A stretch of 64,000 nucleotides of DNA from Aquabacterium sp029268225. Its GTDB lineage: Bacteria; Pseudomonadota; Gammaproteobacteria; Burkholderiales; Burkholderiaceae_C. The stretch covers positions 200,737-264,736 of the forward strand of contig NZ_JBBEYB010000004.1 in assembly GCF_037482285.1 (NCBI RefSeq), written 5' to 3'. Made by a program: the position numbers and the translations under genes. The notes under the pieces are model-generated. The model did no database searches. It saw only the letters and a list, made by a program, of their open reading frames with translations, and was not told the DNA's origin. Positions 1-12,149 of the stretch are shown here, one piece after another (the stretch's first letter is position 1; each line of letters starts with the position of its first letter).

Positions 1-530
1 ACCTCGGCGCCGTGGTTGACGGCCGCCAGCACGATCAGGTCGCCACCCTTGGCGTAGACCTGTTGACCGGAGCGCAGCGGCTTGTCGATGAACATGGTGC
101 TGGCGGCCATCGGCACGTGCACGGGCACTTCCACCGGCACCTCGCGGATGACTTCGCGCACGACTTCCTGCACGACGGTTTCGACGCGGGTTGCGGCATG
201 GCTTTCCGGGGCTTCGATCAGGCCGGCCTCCTGGGCCGAGCGGGTCTGGGCCACGGTGCCGCCGCGCACGGCGATGGCCTTGAGCTTGAAGCGAGCCAGC
301 AGGGCGATCAGCTCGGGAAAGTTGACGTGCAGGTCAAGGCTGGCCAGATGGGTGAGGTCGATCACCACCGGTTCGCCGTTGAACAGGTCGGGGCTGCTGC
401 CAAAACGCTCTTCCAGGGCCTGGGCCAGCGAGCTCAGGTTGGCCGTGCGGAGCAGAAAGGCTTCCAGGGAGAGCGTGGCGCTCTTGAAATCGAACAGGGC
501 GGAGGCGTTTCCGGGGGAGGCGGCAGACAT
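1..530 (-). CDS. minC: Septum site-determining protein MinC, 5' part only
   Basis: MinC is the division inhibitor that, with MinD, keeps FtsZ from assembling at cell poles. About 176 residues are visible before the gene leaves the window. The N-terminal domain (about residues 1-110) has the family pattern, with VVIDLTHL near residue 57 and KLKAIAVRGG near 88. The C-terminal domain begins with MFIDKPLRSGQQVYAKGGDL, the conserved start of the MinC beta-helix. Between them lies a Glu/Val-rich linker of repeated EV(V/I)REV-like units. The start chosen is the ATG at 530; no strong ribosome binding site is visible and the frame stays open upstream. minD and minE would be expected beyond the left edge. 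The family assignment is firm. Confidence 0.93.
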   Translation of the reverse strand, partial: MSAASPGNASALFDFKSATLSLEAFLLRTANLSSLAQALEERFGSSPDLFNGEPVVIDLTHLASLDLHVNFPELIALLARFKLKAIAVRGGTVAQTRSAQEAGLIEAPESHAATRVETVVQEVVREVIREVPVEVPVHVPMAASTMFIDKPLRSGQQVYAKGGDLIVLAAVNHGAE

Positions 531-641
531 GGACAGCAAGCGCGTGGAAAGACCGCAGTTTAAGGCAGCACAGGGCACTTCCTGACCCCGATCCCCCCTG
601 GACGGGCCATACTGAGGGCGATGCAATGAGGAGGCACTTCG

Positions 642-1886
642 GTGAACGGTTTTTCTTTGTCACCAGCCCAGATGGGCCTGGCGGTGGCGCTGGGTTGTGG
701 CCTGTTGATCGGGCTGGAGCGCGAACGCCGCAAGGGGACCGGCCAGGACCGGGCTGCTGCGGGGTTGCGCACCTTCGCGGTGGTGGCGTTGCTGGGGGCG
801 ATCGCCCAGATCGTGTCCGTGTGGCTGTCGGCCGTGGCTTTGTGCAGCGTGGCGGTGATGGCCGCCTTGTCGTACTGGCGCACCCGAGACGATGACCCCG
901 GCATCACCACCGAGATGTCGCTGATTGCGACCTGCCTGATCGGCGTCATGGCCGTGTCGGAGCCGGTGCTGTCTGCGGCTTGCGCGGCCCTGCTGGCCGG
1001 AGTGTTGGCGGCCCGCGAACGCCTGCACCACTTTGCCCACACGTGGTTGAGCGAGAAGGAGCTCTACGACGGGTTGCTGCTGGCCGCCTTGGCCCTGGTG
1101 CTGCTGCCCCTCATGCCGCGGGAGCCGGTGAGCTGGCTGGGTGAATTGTCACCACAGCGCGGGCTGATGCTGCTCATCGTGATCCTGATGTTGCAAGGCG
1201 CCAGCCATGTGGCACAGCGCCTGTTGGGCGCCCGCTCCGGTTTGGCCGTGTCGGGCTTCTTGGGGGGATTCGTCTCGAGCACGGCCACCATCGGGGCCAT
1301 GGGCAGCCTGGCGCGTCAGCGCGAGGTGCCCTTGCGCATGACGCTGTGTGCGGCCATCTTGTCGACGGCCGCCACCTGGATGCAGATCGTGCTGATGATC
1401 CTGGTGGTGGCGCCCTCGGCTTTGCCGGTGACCTTGCCGCTGATGGCCGTGGGAGTGGCTTTGCCGCTGACCCTTGGGGCCTTGCTGTGGCAGCACCAAG
1501 GTGGGGAAGTGGTGCCCGCGTCCGGTCAGCGGAATGTGCTGCGCTTGCGGGAGGCCGTGATGGTGGCGCTGCTCCTGGTCGGTGGTGCCCTGGTCGTGAG
1601 CTATGCGCAAAAGCAGGGCGTCGGGGGCTTGCTGCTGGGGACCGGGGTGGCGGCGATAGCCGATGCCCAGGCCCCCATGGCCAGTCTGCTGGCGATGTAC
1701 GGTGCCGGTACCTTGCCGGCTGAGCATTTGCTGATGGGTTTGATGGTGGCCCTGAGCGTCAACAGCACGACCCGGGGCACGGTGGCCTGCGTGTCGGGCG
1801 GCTGGCGGTTCGGTGTGGTGGTGGCCGCAGCCCTGGCCGCCAACATGGTGATGGGGTGGGCTTGGGTGGCCTGGGTCGCGCGCTGA
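642..1886 (+). CDS. MgtC/SapB-like DUF4010 family integral membrane protein
   Basis: 414 residues, strongly hydrophobic, with roughly a dozen predicted membrane segments. The N-terminal region (about residues 10-140) has the MgtC/SapB signature GLLIGLERER at 21-30 followed by a conserved arginine stretch. The C-terminal half matches the DUF4010 arrangement. The function of this family is not established; MgtC-type proteins are linked to Mg2+ limitation and F-ATPase modulation in pathogens, but the DUF4010 branch is uncharacterised. The GTG start at 642 is chosen because TGAGGAGG lies 8 bases upstream. It is divergent from minC with a 111-base gap and is probably a single-gene unit. Confidence 0.82.
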   Translation: MNGFSLSPAQMGLAVALGCGLLIGLERERRKGTGQDRAAAGLRTFAVVALLGAIAQIVSVWLSAVALCSVAVMAALSYWRTRDDDPGITTEMSLIATCLIGVMAVSEPVLSAACAALLAGVLAARERLHHFAHTWLSEKELYDGLLLAALALVLLPLMPREPVSWLGELSPQRGLMLLIVILMLQGASHVAQRLLGARSGLAVSGFLGGFVSSTATIGAMGSLARQREVPLRMTLCAAILSTAATWMQIVLMILVVAPSALPVTLPLMAVGVALPLTLGALLWQHQGGEVVPASGQRNVLRLREAVMVALLLVGGALVVSYAQKQGVGGLLLGTGVAAIADAQAPMASLLAMYGAGTLPAEHLLMGLMVALSVNSTTRGTVACVSGGWRFGVVVAAALAANMVMGWAWVAWVAR

Positions 1887-1982
1887 AGCCGGGGTTGTCG
1901 CGCGCCAGACCATTAGAATATCCAGAACAATAATGGGTGGGCGCGGCCACAACTGGCCGAGATCGCACACGCCAGAACGGGG

Positions 1983-3236
1983 ATGGCGATGGCACACGAT
2001 CAAGACCGCGAACAGCGTGACGCCTGGGCGGCACACACCCAGGTGGCCACACAGTTGATGGAGGAGCGCGCGCCGGTGCAGGCCTTGCGCGAGCTGGGTC
2101 GACAGGTGTCGCCCACCTTGCGCGAGCTGTTCGTGGTCTGCGACCCGTCAGAGGCCTTGCGCCAGCATTTCGAGATGGGGGTGTCTCCCTTCGTGCTGTT
2201 GCACGATCTCGGCAATGGCGCCGGGCGAGCTTTTCTGCAGGGGCTGAGTGAGCGCACCGGCTGGCGCGTGCAATCTTTGAGCATCCGGCGCCAGGGGTTT
2301 GGCACGGTGTTGGCGGCCTTGTCCTATCTGGATTGCCCAGTGTCGGATGGATGCGTGCGCATCTACCTGGCCGAGGTTCAGGCCGAGTCGCGCGAGCAAG
2401 AGGCTTTGAGTCGCTTGCTGGCGGCTTCGGCCTCGGTGCAGGTGCTGATGGGGGGCTCGCCGATGCCTCCGGATGTGGCTGCGCGCGTGAGCCATTGGCG
2501 TGAGCAGTTGCTGGTGGTGCATCCTGAGGGGGCGGTGTCGGTGTTGGCGCTGCCTCAGGTCCGTGACCCTGACTGGATGCTCAGCCTCTCGGCGTTGGCT
2601 CGCACGCCACGTTGGCAGGTGGAGGTGAGTCCGGTCAGCCAGACGGTGGCCGCCAATTGGACGCTGCTGGCCACTTACTGGAACCGTTTGGCTCAGGCCG
2701 GGGTACCGGGTGCCATGCCGTTGATCGAGCGCATCACGTTGTCGGGCTTGCCCGACACGCCCGACCCCGCCCGCGTGGCGCCGGCGCCGCGGGCGCCCAA
2801 ACCCATGCCGGTGATTCAGGGGCGGACCGTCGAGGGCCGTGCGCCTGGCGTGACGGACGCCGGTGTTGTCATGAGCCTGGATGCACACCTGATGGCGCTG
2901 CAGGCCCACACAGGGGCTTTGCGCGCCTGTATTTTTGCTTTGTCCAACCGTGAAGTGTGGGCGCGCACCGAAGGTGCCGATGGTGCGGCGATGGCCGAGC
3001 AGGGGCATGCCTTGTTGGTGGCCGTGGGCCGCATCGGGCAGGGCCTGACACTGGGGCGTTCGGTGCGAGAGGCGCACGTGTCGCTGGGCGAAGCGCAGGT
3101 GCTGCTGCGCCCGACACGGTTGCGCAGCGGCGGCGTGTTGATGCTGATCTTGCCGCGCGATGCCGATGTGAGCCGGGCGCGGGAGCGCACCCTGCAGTAC
3201 GAGGCTCAGGCCCTGCCCACGCAGACGGTGCCCTGA
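1983..3236 (+). CDS. Unrecognised 417-residue cytoplasmic protein
   Basis: I do not recognise this protein. It lacks a signal peptide and membrane segments. An alpha/beta N-terminal part (about residues 1-260) contains FVLLHDLGNGAGRAF and a later VLMGGSPMP segment. A Pro/Ala-rich linker follows at about 262-285. The C-terminal part (about 297-405) has alternating helix and strand patterns ending in LLRPTRLRSGGVLMLILPRD, which in layout resembles a roadblock/LC7-like domain. That resemblance is an impression of fold, not a motif match. ATGs at 1983 and 1989 are both possible starts. It stands alone between a membrane protein and a convergent radical SAM gene, so context gives no function. Confidence 0.7.
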   Translation: MAMAHDQDREQRDAWAAHTQVATQLMEERAPVQALRELGRQVSPTLRELFVVCDPSEALRQHFEMGVSPFVLLHDLGNGAGRAFLQGLSERTGWRVQSLSIRRQGFGTVLAALSYLDCPVSDGCVRIYLAEVQAESREQEALSRLLAASASVQVLMGGSPMPPDVAARVSHWREQLLVVHPEGAVSVLALPQVRDPDWMLSLSALARTPRWQVEVSPVSQTVAANWTLLATYWNRLAQAGVPGAMPLIERITLSGLPDTPDPARVAPAPRAPKPMPVIQGRTVEGRAPGVTDAGVVMSLDAHLMALQAHTGALRACIFALSNREVWARTEGADGAAMAEQGHALLVAVGRIGQGLTLGRSVREAHVSLGEAQVLLRPTRLRSGGVLMLILPRDADVSRARERTLQYEAQALPTQTVP

Positions 3237-3286
3237 CGGGACGCGGCAGCAGATCACGCTGGTGCGTGCCCCACGCGGGCCGCGGA

Positions 3287-5827
3287 TCAGCGTGCCTTCT
3301 TGCCGCCGCGCGGTCCCATGGGCTTGCCGGCCGGTCGGCCTTCGCGTCCCGAGACCTGTTGCTGCCGTGGCGGCAGTCCCGTGTGCTGGGTCAGGATCTG
3401 ACCGGGGCGCGGTGCCGCTTTGCCCGCCGGGCGCCCTGAGCTGGCCGGCAGGTTGCGCGGATCACGCTCGGCGCTGCGGGCCTGAGCCTGGCTGCCGCGA
3501 CCTTGTCCGGCCACACGACCCACGGTCACCACCGAGGTCTTGGTGCCCGACTTGGTCGAGTTCTTGCGGCGCGCGCTTTCGTACGTGCCGTCGGTGGCGG
3601 GCTGGTAGGTCGGGATCAGGTGGTTGGGCGTGTTGCCAATCAGGTCGCCCCGGCCCATGTCCTTGAGTGCCTCGCGCAGCAGCGGCCAGTTGTTGGGGTC
3701 GTGGTAACGCAGGAAGGCCTTGTGCAGGCGGCGGCGCTTCTCGCCCTTGACGATGTCGACCTTCTCGCCCTTGTTGGCCAGGCGGCTGATGCCCTTGAGC
3801 GGGTTCAGGCCCGAGTGGTACATCGCCGTGGCCGTGGCCATGGGGCTGGGGTAGAAGGTCTGCACCTGGTCGGCCTTGAAGCCATTGCGCTTGAGCCAGA
3901 CGGCCAGGTTCATCATGTCCGCATCGGTCGTGCCCGGGTGGGCCGCGATGAAGTAAGGGATGAGGTACTGCTTCTTGCCGGCTTCTTCGCTGAACTGCTC
4001 GAACATCTGCTTGAAGCGGTCGTAGGTGCCGATGCCGGGCTTCATCATCTTCGACAGCGGACCCGATTCGGTGTGCTCGGGCGCGATCTTGAGGTAGCCG
4101 CCCACGTGATGGGTCACCAGCTCTTTCACGTACTCGGGCGCGCGCACGGCCAGGTCGTAGCGCAGGCCCGAGCCGATCAGGATCTTCTTGACGCCGGGGA
4201 TGGCGCGGGCGCGGCGGTACATGCGCACCAGCGGGCCGTGGTCGGTGTGCAGGTTCTGGCAGATGCCGGGGTAGACGCACGACGGCTTGCGGCACGCGGC
4301 CTCGATGGCCTTGGACGCGCAGCCCAGGCGGTACATGTTGGCTGTCGGCCCACCCAGGTCGGAGATGACGCCAGTGAAGCCCTTGACCTTGTCGCGAATG
4401 TCTTCGATTTCCTTGAGCACGGAGGCCTCGGAGCGGCTTTGGATGATGCGGCCCTCGTGCTCGGTGATGGAGCAGAAGGTGCAGCCGCCAAAGCAGCCGC
4501 GCATGATGTTCACGCTGAAGCGGATCATGTCCCAGGCCGGGATCACGGCGTCGCCGTACTTGGGGTGCGGCGCGCGGGCATAGGGCAGGTCGAACACCAG
4601 GTCCATCTCGGGGGTGCTCAGCGGGATGGGGGGCGGGTTGATCCAGACGTCGCGCGCGCCGGGGCCTTCGCCGTGGCGCTGCACCAGCGCGCGGGCGTTG
4701 CCGGGGTTGGTTTCCAGGTGCAGCACGCGGTTGGCGTGGGCGTAGAGCACCGGGTCGTCTTTGACCTGCTCGTAGGCAGGCAGGCGGATCACGGTGCGGT
4801 CGCGCGGGGGCAGGGCGATCTTGCCGCTGCGCTCTGGAAGGACCTTGGCCGCCAGGGCCGGGTTGCGCACGATCTGGATGGGCTTGGCGCCGCCGCGCAG
4901 GTCGCCTTGACCGGCTTGAGCCGCACCCGCTTGCGCCGGAACCTTTCCTGATGCCTTGAGCGGGTCAAAGGCGCCGGCCTCCTCCATCGCGCAGGTCTCG
5001 CCCTTTTCGGCGGCCAGCTGTCCGGTGGTCAAGTAGGGGTTGATGTGCTGGTCGATGCGGCCGGGCTGGTCCACCTCGGTCGAGTCCAGTTCGAACCAGC
5101 CCTCGGCCGTCGGGTCGTGGCGACGGCGCAGGAAGGCGGTGCCACGCACATTGGTGATGCTCTCGATGGGCTCGCGCGCAGCCAGGCGGTGGGCCACCTC
5201 GATGATGGCGCGCTCGGCGTTGCCGTACAGCAGCAGGTCGGCCTTGGCATCCATCAGGATGGAGCGGCGCACCTTGTCCGACCAGTAGTCGTAGTGAGCG
5301 ATGCGGCGCAGCGAGGCCTCGATGCCGCCCATGATGATGGGCACGTCCTTGAAGGCTTCGCGGCAGCGCTGGGCGTACACCGCGGAGCAGCGGTCGGGGC
5401 GCGCGCCGCCCTGGCCGCCGGGGGTGTAGGCGTCATCACTGCGGATTTTGCGATCGGCCGTGTAGCGGTTGATCATCGAATCCATGTTGCCGGCCGCCAC
5501 GCCCCAGAACAGGTTGGGCTTGCCCAGCACTTTGAAGGGCTCGGCACTCAGCCAGTCGGGCTGCGAGATGATGCCCACGCGAAAGCCCTGGTTCTCCAGC
5601 ACGCGGCCGATCACGGCCATGCCGAAGCTGGGGTGGTCCACATAGGCGTCGCCCGTCACGATGATGACGTCGCAGCTGTCCCAGCCCAGGGCGTCCATCT
5701 CGGCACGGCTGGTGGGCAGGAACTTGGCCGGGCCGAAGCGCTTGGCCCAGAACGGCTTGTAGCTGTCGATGGGCTTGGCGCTCGGCATGGCCGGAGCAGC
5801 AGGAGACGCGACGGTCAGGTCAGACAT
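3287..5827 (-). CDS. ygiQ: YgiQ-family radical SAM protein
   Basis: 846 residues from the ATG at 5827; an alternative in-frame start at 5845 adds six residues. The N-terminal half is the YgiQ-specific B12-binding-like/UPF0313 region with VTGDAYVDHPSFG. The radical SAM core carries the iron-sulfur motif CFGGCTFC with cysteines at about 445, 449 and 452, followed by SITEHEGR. Family members bind a 4Fe-4S cluster and S-adenosylmethionine, but the reaction is unknown. An Ala/Gly-rich insert near residues 290-315 and a basic Arg/Lys/Gly-rich tail after about 760 are low complexity and probably disordered. It is convergent with the preceding gene and separated from the downstream helicase gene by 154 bases. 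Confidence 0.93.
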   Translation of the reverse strand: MSDLTVASPAAPAMPSAKPIDSYKPFWAKRFGPAKFLPTSRAEMDALGWDSCDVIIVTGDAYVDHPSFGMAVIGRVLENQGFRVGIISQPDWLSAEPFKVLGKPNLFWGVAAGNMDSMINRYTADRKIRSDDAYTPGGQGGARPDRCSAVYAQRCREAFKDVPIIMGGIEASLRRIAHYDYWSDKVRRSILMDAKADLLLYGNAERAIIEVAHRLAAREPIESITNVRGTAFLRRRHDPTAEGWFELDSTEVDQPGRIDQHINPYLTTGQLAAEKGETCAMEEAGAFDPLKASGKVPAQAGAAQAGQGDLRGGAKPIQIVRNPALAAKVLPERSGKIALPPRDRTVIRLPAYEQVKDDPVLYAHANRVLHLETNPGNARALVQRHGEGPGARDVWINPPPIPLSTPEMDLVFDLPYARAPHPKYGDAVIPAWDMIRFSVNIMRGCFGGCTFCSITEHEGRIIQSRSEASVLKEIEDIRDKVKGFTGVISDLGGPTANMYRLGCASKAIEAACRKPSCVYPGICQNLHTDHGPLVRMYRRARAIPGVKKILIGSGLRYDLAVRAPEYVKELVTHHVGGYLKIAPEHTESGPLSKMMKPGIGTYDRFKQMFEQFSEEAGKKQYLIPYFIAAHPGTTDADMMNLAVWLKRNGFKADQVQTFYPSPMATATAMYHSGLNPLKGISRLANKGEKVDIVKGEKRRRLHKAFLRYHDPNNWPLLREALKDMGRGDLIGNTPNHLIPTYQPATDGTYESARRKNSTKSGTKTSVVTVGRVAGQGRGSQAQARSAERDPRNLPASSGRPAGKAAPRPGQILTQHTGLPPRQQQVSGREGRPAGKPMGPRGGKKAR

Positions 5828-5981
5828 GGGCAGGCGCAGACGCAAAAACGGGAGCAGGCGGGCAACCTGATATTGTCGCCGCTCTGCTCATTTCTGTGGC
5901 AGTTTTTGCGTGCAAGGCCTTAGTCGTATCCCGCCTACTCCCCGCGCCGTGCGAACGGAAGCGGCCGACGGTGGAGGCGGA

Positions 5982-7403
<1,422 letters not shown>

Positions 7404-7563
7404 GGGGCGGATTATCCCCAGTCGGGGCGTGTTGATTTTTGTAAAGTTGCCGCCATCTGCCCGGATTGGCCGAATATCTGGCCTTGATCTTGCGCACAAT
7501 GCGCTGGCAATCAACCGATCAACCGTCGATCAATCGCCCCGAGGGGCAAGGACCGATCTCGCA

Positions 7564-8535
7564 ATGAAATTGAAGAATCTCTTGATGGCACTGGCTGTGA
7601 CGATGGCTGGCGTGGGCATGGTGGGCGTTCCGATGGACGCCGAGGCCAAGCGACTGGGTGGTGGACGCGCGTCCGGCATGCAGCGTCAGATGCCGGCCAA
7701 GCAGCCCAATGCTGCGCCCGATGCAGCGCCCAACCAGATGAACAAGAGCGCCGCGCCGACCAATGCCGCCGCGCCCAACGCCGCTGGCGCCGCTGCCCAA
7801 CCGGCCAAGCGCTCGTGGATGGGTCCGATCGCCGGTCTGGCTGCGGGTCTGGGCATTGCCGCCCTGATGAGCCACCTGGGCATGGGTGAAGCCTTTGGCA
7901 ATTTCCTGATGATGGCGCTGCTGGCCGTGGCCGCCGTGGCCCTGATCGCCTTCCTGATGCGCCGCTTCAAGGGCGGCGCCCAGCAGGCCCGTGGCCCGCA
8001 ATTGGCCGGTGCCGGTGCGCCCTATGGTCAGCAGTTCAACCAGGCCGACAGCCGTGATGCCTTCGCGCAGCCGATGCAGCGCCAGGGCTTTGACGCCGCG
8101 CCCGCCGCTGTCGGTGCCGCTGCCACAGGTGCGGCCGTGGGGGGCAACCTGAACAACGTGCCGGCTGGTTTCGACGCCGAAGGCTTCCAGCGCATCGCCA
8201 AGATGATCTTCATCCGCCTGCAGGCGGCCAACGACGCCGGCAACATCGAGGACCTGCGCAAGTTCACCACGCCCGAACTGTTTGCCTCGCTGCGCCTGGA
8301 CCTGCAAGAGCGTGGCAGCGCTGCCAACCAGACCGACGTGATGCAGCTGGACGCCGAGTTGGTGGACACCGCTCAGGAAAACGGTCAGTGGGTCGCTTCC
8401 GTGCGTTTCCATGGCCTGATCCGCGAAGACATCAATGCTGGCGCCCAGCCGTTTGATGAGCTGTGGCACCTGGTCAAGCCGCTGGACAACAGTGGTGAGT
8501 GGGCCATCGCCGGCATCACACCGCTCAACGGCTGA
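7564..8535 (+). CDS. Tim44-like domain membrane protein
   Basis: 323 residues. A signal peptide occupies about residues 1-27, ending near DAEAKR. An Ala/Asn/Pro-rich segment follows, then two hydrophobic segments (about 85-105 and 112-132) with GPIAGLAAGLGIAALM. The C-terminal 140 residues, starting near FQRIAKMIFIRLQAAND, are a Tim44-like lipid- and protein-binding domain. Such proteins are widespread in betaproteobacteria and their role is not known; Tim44 in mitochondria tethers Hsp70 to the import channel. The start at 7564 has AAGGA about 11 bases upstream and is preferred to longer in-frame options that would overlap the divergent dbpA gene. A clear terminator follows at 8583. Confidence 0.85.
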   Translation: MKLKNLLMALAVTMAGVGMVGVPMDAEAKRLGGGRASGMQRQMPAKQPNAAPDAAPNQMNKSAAPTNAAAPNAAGAAAQPAKRSWMGPIAGLAAGLGIAALMSHLGMGEAFGNFLMMALLAVAAVALIAFLMRRFKGGAQQARGPQLAGAGAPYGQQFNQADSRDAFAQPMQRQGFDAAPAAVGAAATGAAVGGNLNNVPAGFDAEGFQRIAKMIFIRLQAANDAGNIEDLRKFTTPELFASLRLDLQERGSAANQTDVMQLDAELVDTAQENGQWVASVRFHGLIREDINAGAQPFDELWHLVKPLDNSGEWAIAGITPLNG

Positions 8536-8582
8536 TGCCTGCTCAGGCGGTTGGCACGCTGCGCTGACTGTCTGTGCCCAAC

Positions 8583-8611
8583 AAAAAGCCCGCTTCGTCG
8601 CGGGCTTTTTT
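8583..8611. terminator. Bidirectional rho-independent terminator
   Basis: Stem AAAAGCCCGC/GCGGGCTTTT with a six-base loop TTCGTC, a T-run on the plus strand and an A-run on the other side. It sits between the convergent Tim44-like gene and HiPIP gene and can serve both. Confidence 0.9.
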
Positions 8612-8660
8612 GTGTCTGACCGCGTGCGGGTGCATCGCGGTCAGTGGCGCGAGAGACCGA

Positions 8661-8963
8661 TCAGGCCTTCTTCGCCCAGACCTTGCACCAACCCTTGCCG
8701 TTGACCAGCTTGCCGCCGACCATCGGGCAGGCACCCCAGGCATCCTTGCCTTGGTAGAACTGGCAGTTGGCGCAGTTGTTGCCGGCCTTGTAGGTCGGGT
8801 TGGCCTTGGCGTCCACCTTGGTGGCGTCGTGCTTGTAGTTCAGGGCCACGGCGGCCGGGTCTTTTTCATCGACCTTGGCAGCTTGGGCGCGCGCACCGGT
8901 CACGGCGGTCAGGGCCGCGGCAGCTGGGACGAGGGTCATCATGAATTGGCGACGTGTGCTCAT
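8661..8963 (-). CDS. High-potential iron-sulfur protein (HiPIP)
   Basis: 100 residues. HiPIPs are small periplasmic 4Fe-4S electron carriers that donate electrons to photosynthetic reaction centres or terminal oxidases. Residues 1-27 form a twin-arginine export signal (RRQFMM, then a hydrophobic run, cleaved near ARA-QAAK). The mature part has the four cluster cysteines in the HiPIP pattern: CANC at about 63-66, then single cysteines in GACPMVGG and GWCKVW. No other gene of a respiratory or photosynthetic complex is adjacent. It is divergent from the MerR-type regulator gene across a 138-base gap that contains a large dyad, so regulation by that protein is likely. Confidence 0.95.
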   Translation of the reverse strand: MSTRRQFMMTLVPAAAALTAVTGARAQAAKVDEKDPAAVALNYKHDATKVDAKANPTYKAGNNCANCQFYQGKDAWGACPMVGGKLVNGKGWCKVWAKKA

Positions 8964-9015
8964 GTGTTTTCTCCAGTGGGGATGAAAGAAAAGGGTTTGA
9001 CCTTGGTTTGACTCA

Positions 9016-9055
9016 CATTCTGAGCGGTCATTTCGATTGTGACCGTATCAGAATG
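9016..9055. promoter_or_regulatory. Nested inverted repeat, candidate operator for the divergent MerR-type regulator
   Basis: Outer arms CATTCTGA and TCAGAATG enclose inner arms GGTCA and TGACC with nine bases between the inner arms. The dyad lies mid-way in the gap between the HiPIP gene and the merR-type gene. On the minus strand TTGAAA and TACGGT 18 bases apart form a possible HiPIP promoter overlapping the dyad. Two direct copies of TTTGAC also occur at about 8996-9012. Confidence 0.55.
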
Positions 9056-9101
9056 CATCGTACGTTTTCAATTTGAGGTCAATGAACCTTGAAGGTGATG
9101 C

Positions 9102-10139
9102 ATGACTGAACAAGATGCCACGCTGGCCGACGCCAGCACCCCACGATACCGCAGCAGTGCCGCGGCACGCATGGTCAACATCCCTGTCGCCACCCTCCGG
9201 GTCTGGGAGAGACGATATCAGGTTGTGGGACCTGCTCAAGCAGCTTCTGGCCACAGACTTTACTCAAGTCAAGACGTGCGGCGCTTGGTCTTGATCAAAC
9301 AACTGGTCAACAAGGGCCACGGCATCGGCATGCTGGCGCGCATGCAGACGCCGCAGTTGCAGGATTTGCTGCATGAGGCCGAGCAGGCCGAAGGCTTGTT
9401 GCAGCGCTCGGTGGCACCGGTGCCTGCTCGACCGACGCCTCGGGCTGCCGATGCCTTGACGCGCTTGAGGGTCTTGCTGGTGGGGCCGGACGCCGGCACC
9501 CGTTGGCGTACCACGCTAGAGGCCGTGCCGGAACTGGATGTGGTCGGCAGCCTGGACGCCAGCCCGCAGTCCGAGTTGCGCGTGCAGCATTTGCAGGCCG
9601 ACATGGTGGTGGCCGAACTGGGCGCACTGCACATGGAAACGGTGGATTGGCTGGTGCGTCTGACCAAGTTGGTCAATGCGCGGCAGATGTGCGTCATCTA
9701 CGGCTTTGCCAACAGCCAGGTGCTCGAAGCCCTGCGGGCGCGCGGCGTGATCCTGCGCCGCTCGCCGCTGGCCCCGCATGAACTCAGTCAGGCGCTGGTG
9801 GACACGGTGCGTGGCTGGCAAAGCGTGTCCGAAGCCCTGCGCACCTTGCCCGACCCCGCGCCACCGCCGCGCTTCGATGGCCCAGGCTTGGTCAACCTGG
9901 CCCAGTCCATGCCGCGCGTGGCCTGCGAGTGTCCGCAGCACCTGTCCGAGCTGGTGACGATGCTGGGGCAGTTCGAGGCCTACAGCGCCGACTGTGAAAG
10001 CCGCCAGCCGGCCGATGTCACCTTGCACGCCTACCTGTACCGCGTGGCGGGGCATGCGCGGGCCTTGATGGAAGAGGCCCTGGCCACAGTGGCCAAGGCC
10101 GAAGGCGTGGCCTTGCCCGAGCGCCGGCCCGTGCGCTGA
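9102..10139 (+). CDS. MerR-family transcriptional regulator with a degenerate cobalamin-binding-like domain
   Basis: 345 residues. Residues 15-85 form the winged-helix MerR DNA-binding domain (ARMVNIPVATLRVWERRY, then SGHRLYSSQDVRRL). Residues about 120-240 look like a Rossmann domain of the kind that binds B12 in CarH/LitR regulators, but the cobalamin-ligating DxHxxG motif is absent; GPDAG occupies that place. A third conserved-looking region from about 265 contains VACECPQHLSELV and a helical tail. The ligand is therefore unknown. The ATG at 9102 has GAAGGTGA upstream. It is divergent from the HiPIP gene, which is its most likely target, together with itself. Confidence 0.85.
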   Translation: MTEQDATLADASTPRYRSSAAARMVNIPVATLRVWERRYQVVGPAQAASGHRLYSSQDVRRLVLIKQLVNKGHGIGMLARMQTPQLQDLLHEAEQAEGLLQRSVAPVPARPTPRAADALTRLRVLLVGPDAGTRWRTTLEAVPELDVVGSLDASPQSELRVQHLQADMVVAELGALHMETVDWLVRLTKLVNARQMCVIYGFANSQVLEALRARGVILRRSPLAPHELSQALVDTVRGWQSVSEALRTLPDPAPPPRFDGPGLVNLAQSMPRVACECPQHLSELVTMLGQFEAYSADCESRQPADVTLHAYLYRVAGHARALMEEALATVAKAEGVALPERRPVR

Positions 10140-10177
10140 GTGCACTTGACGGCCTCCTGCGCGCGGCCGACGGCCGA

Positions 10178-12034
<1,857 letters not shown>

Positions 12035-12149
12035 AACAAGGTCTCCGCCAAGGATCAAACCTTCTAGGGTAGCGCGAGCGGGCCCGCCTGTGCCAATGCG
12101 GGGTCATCCGATCGAGACCCGCAGCGGCCCGGTGCGGCCAGGCTGTGGG

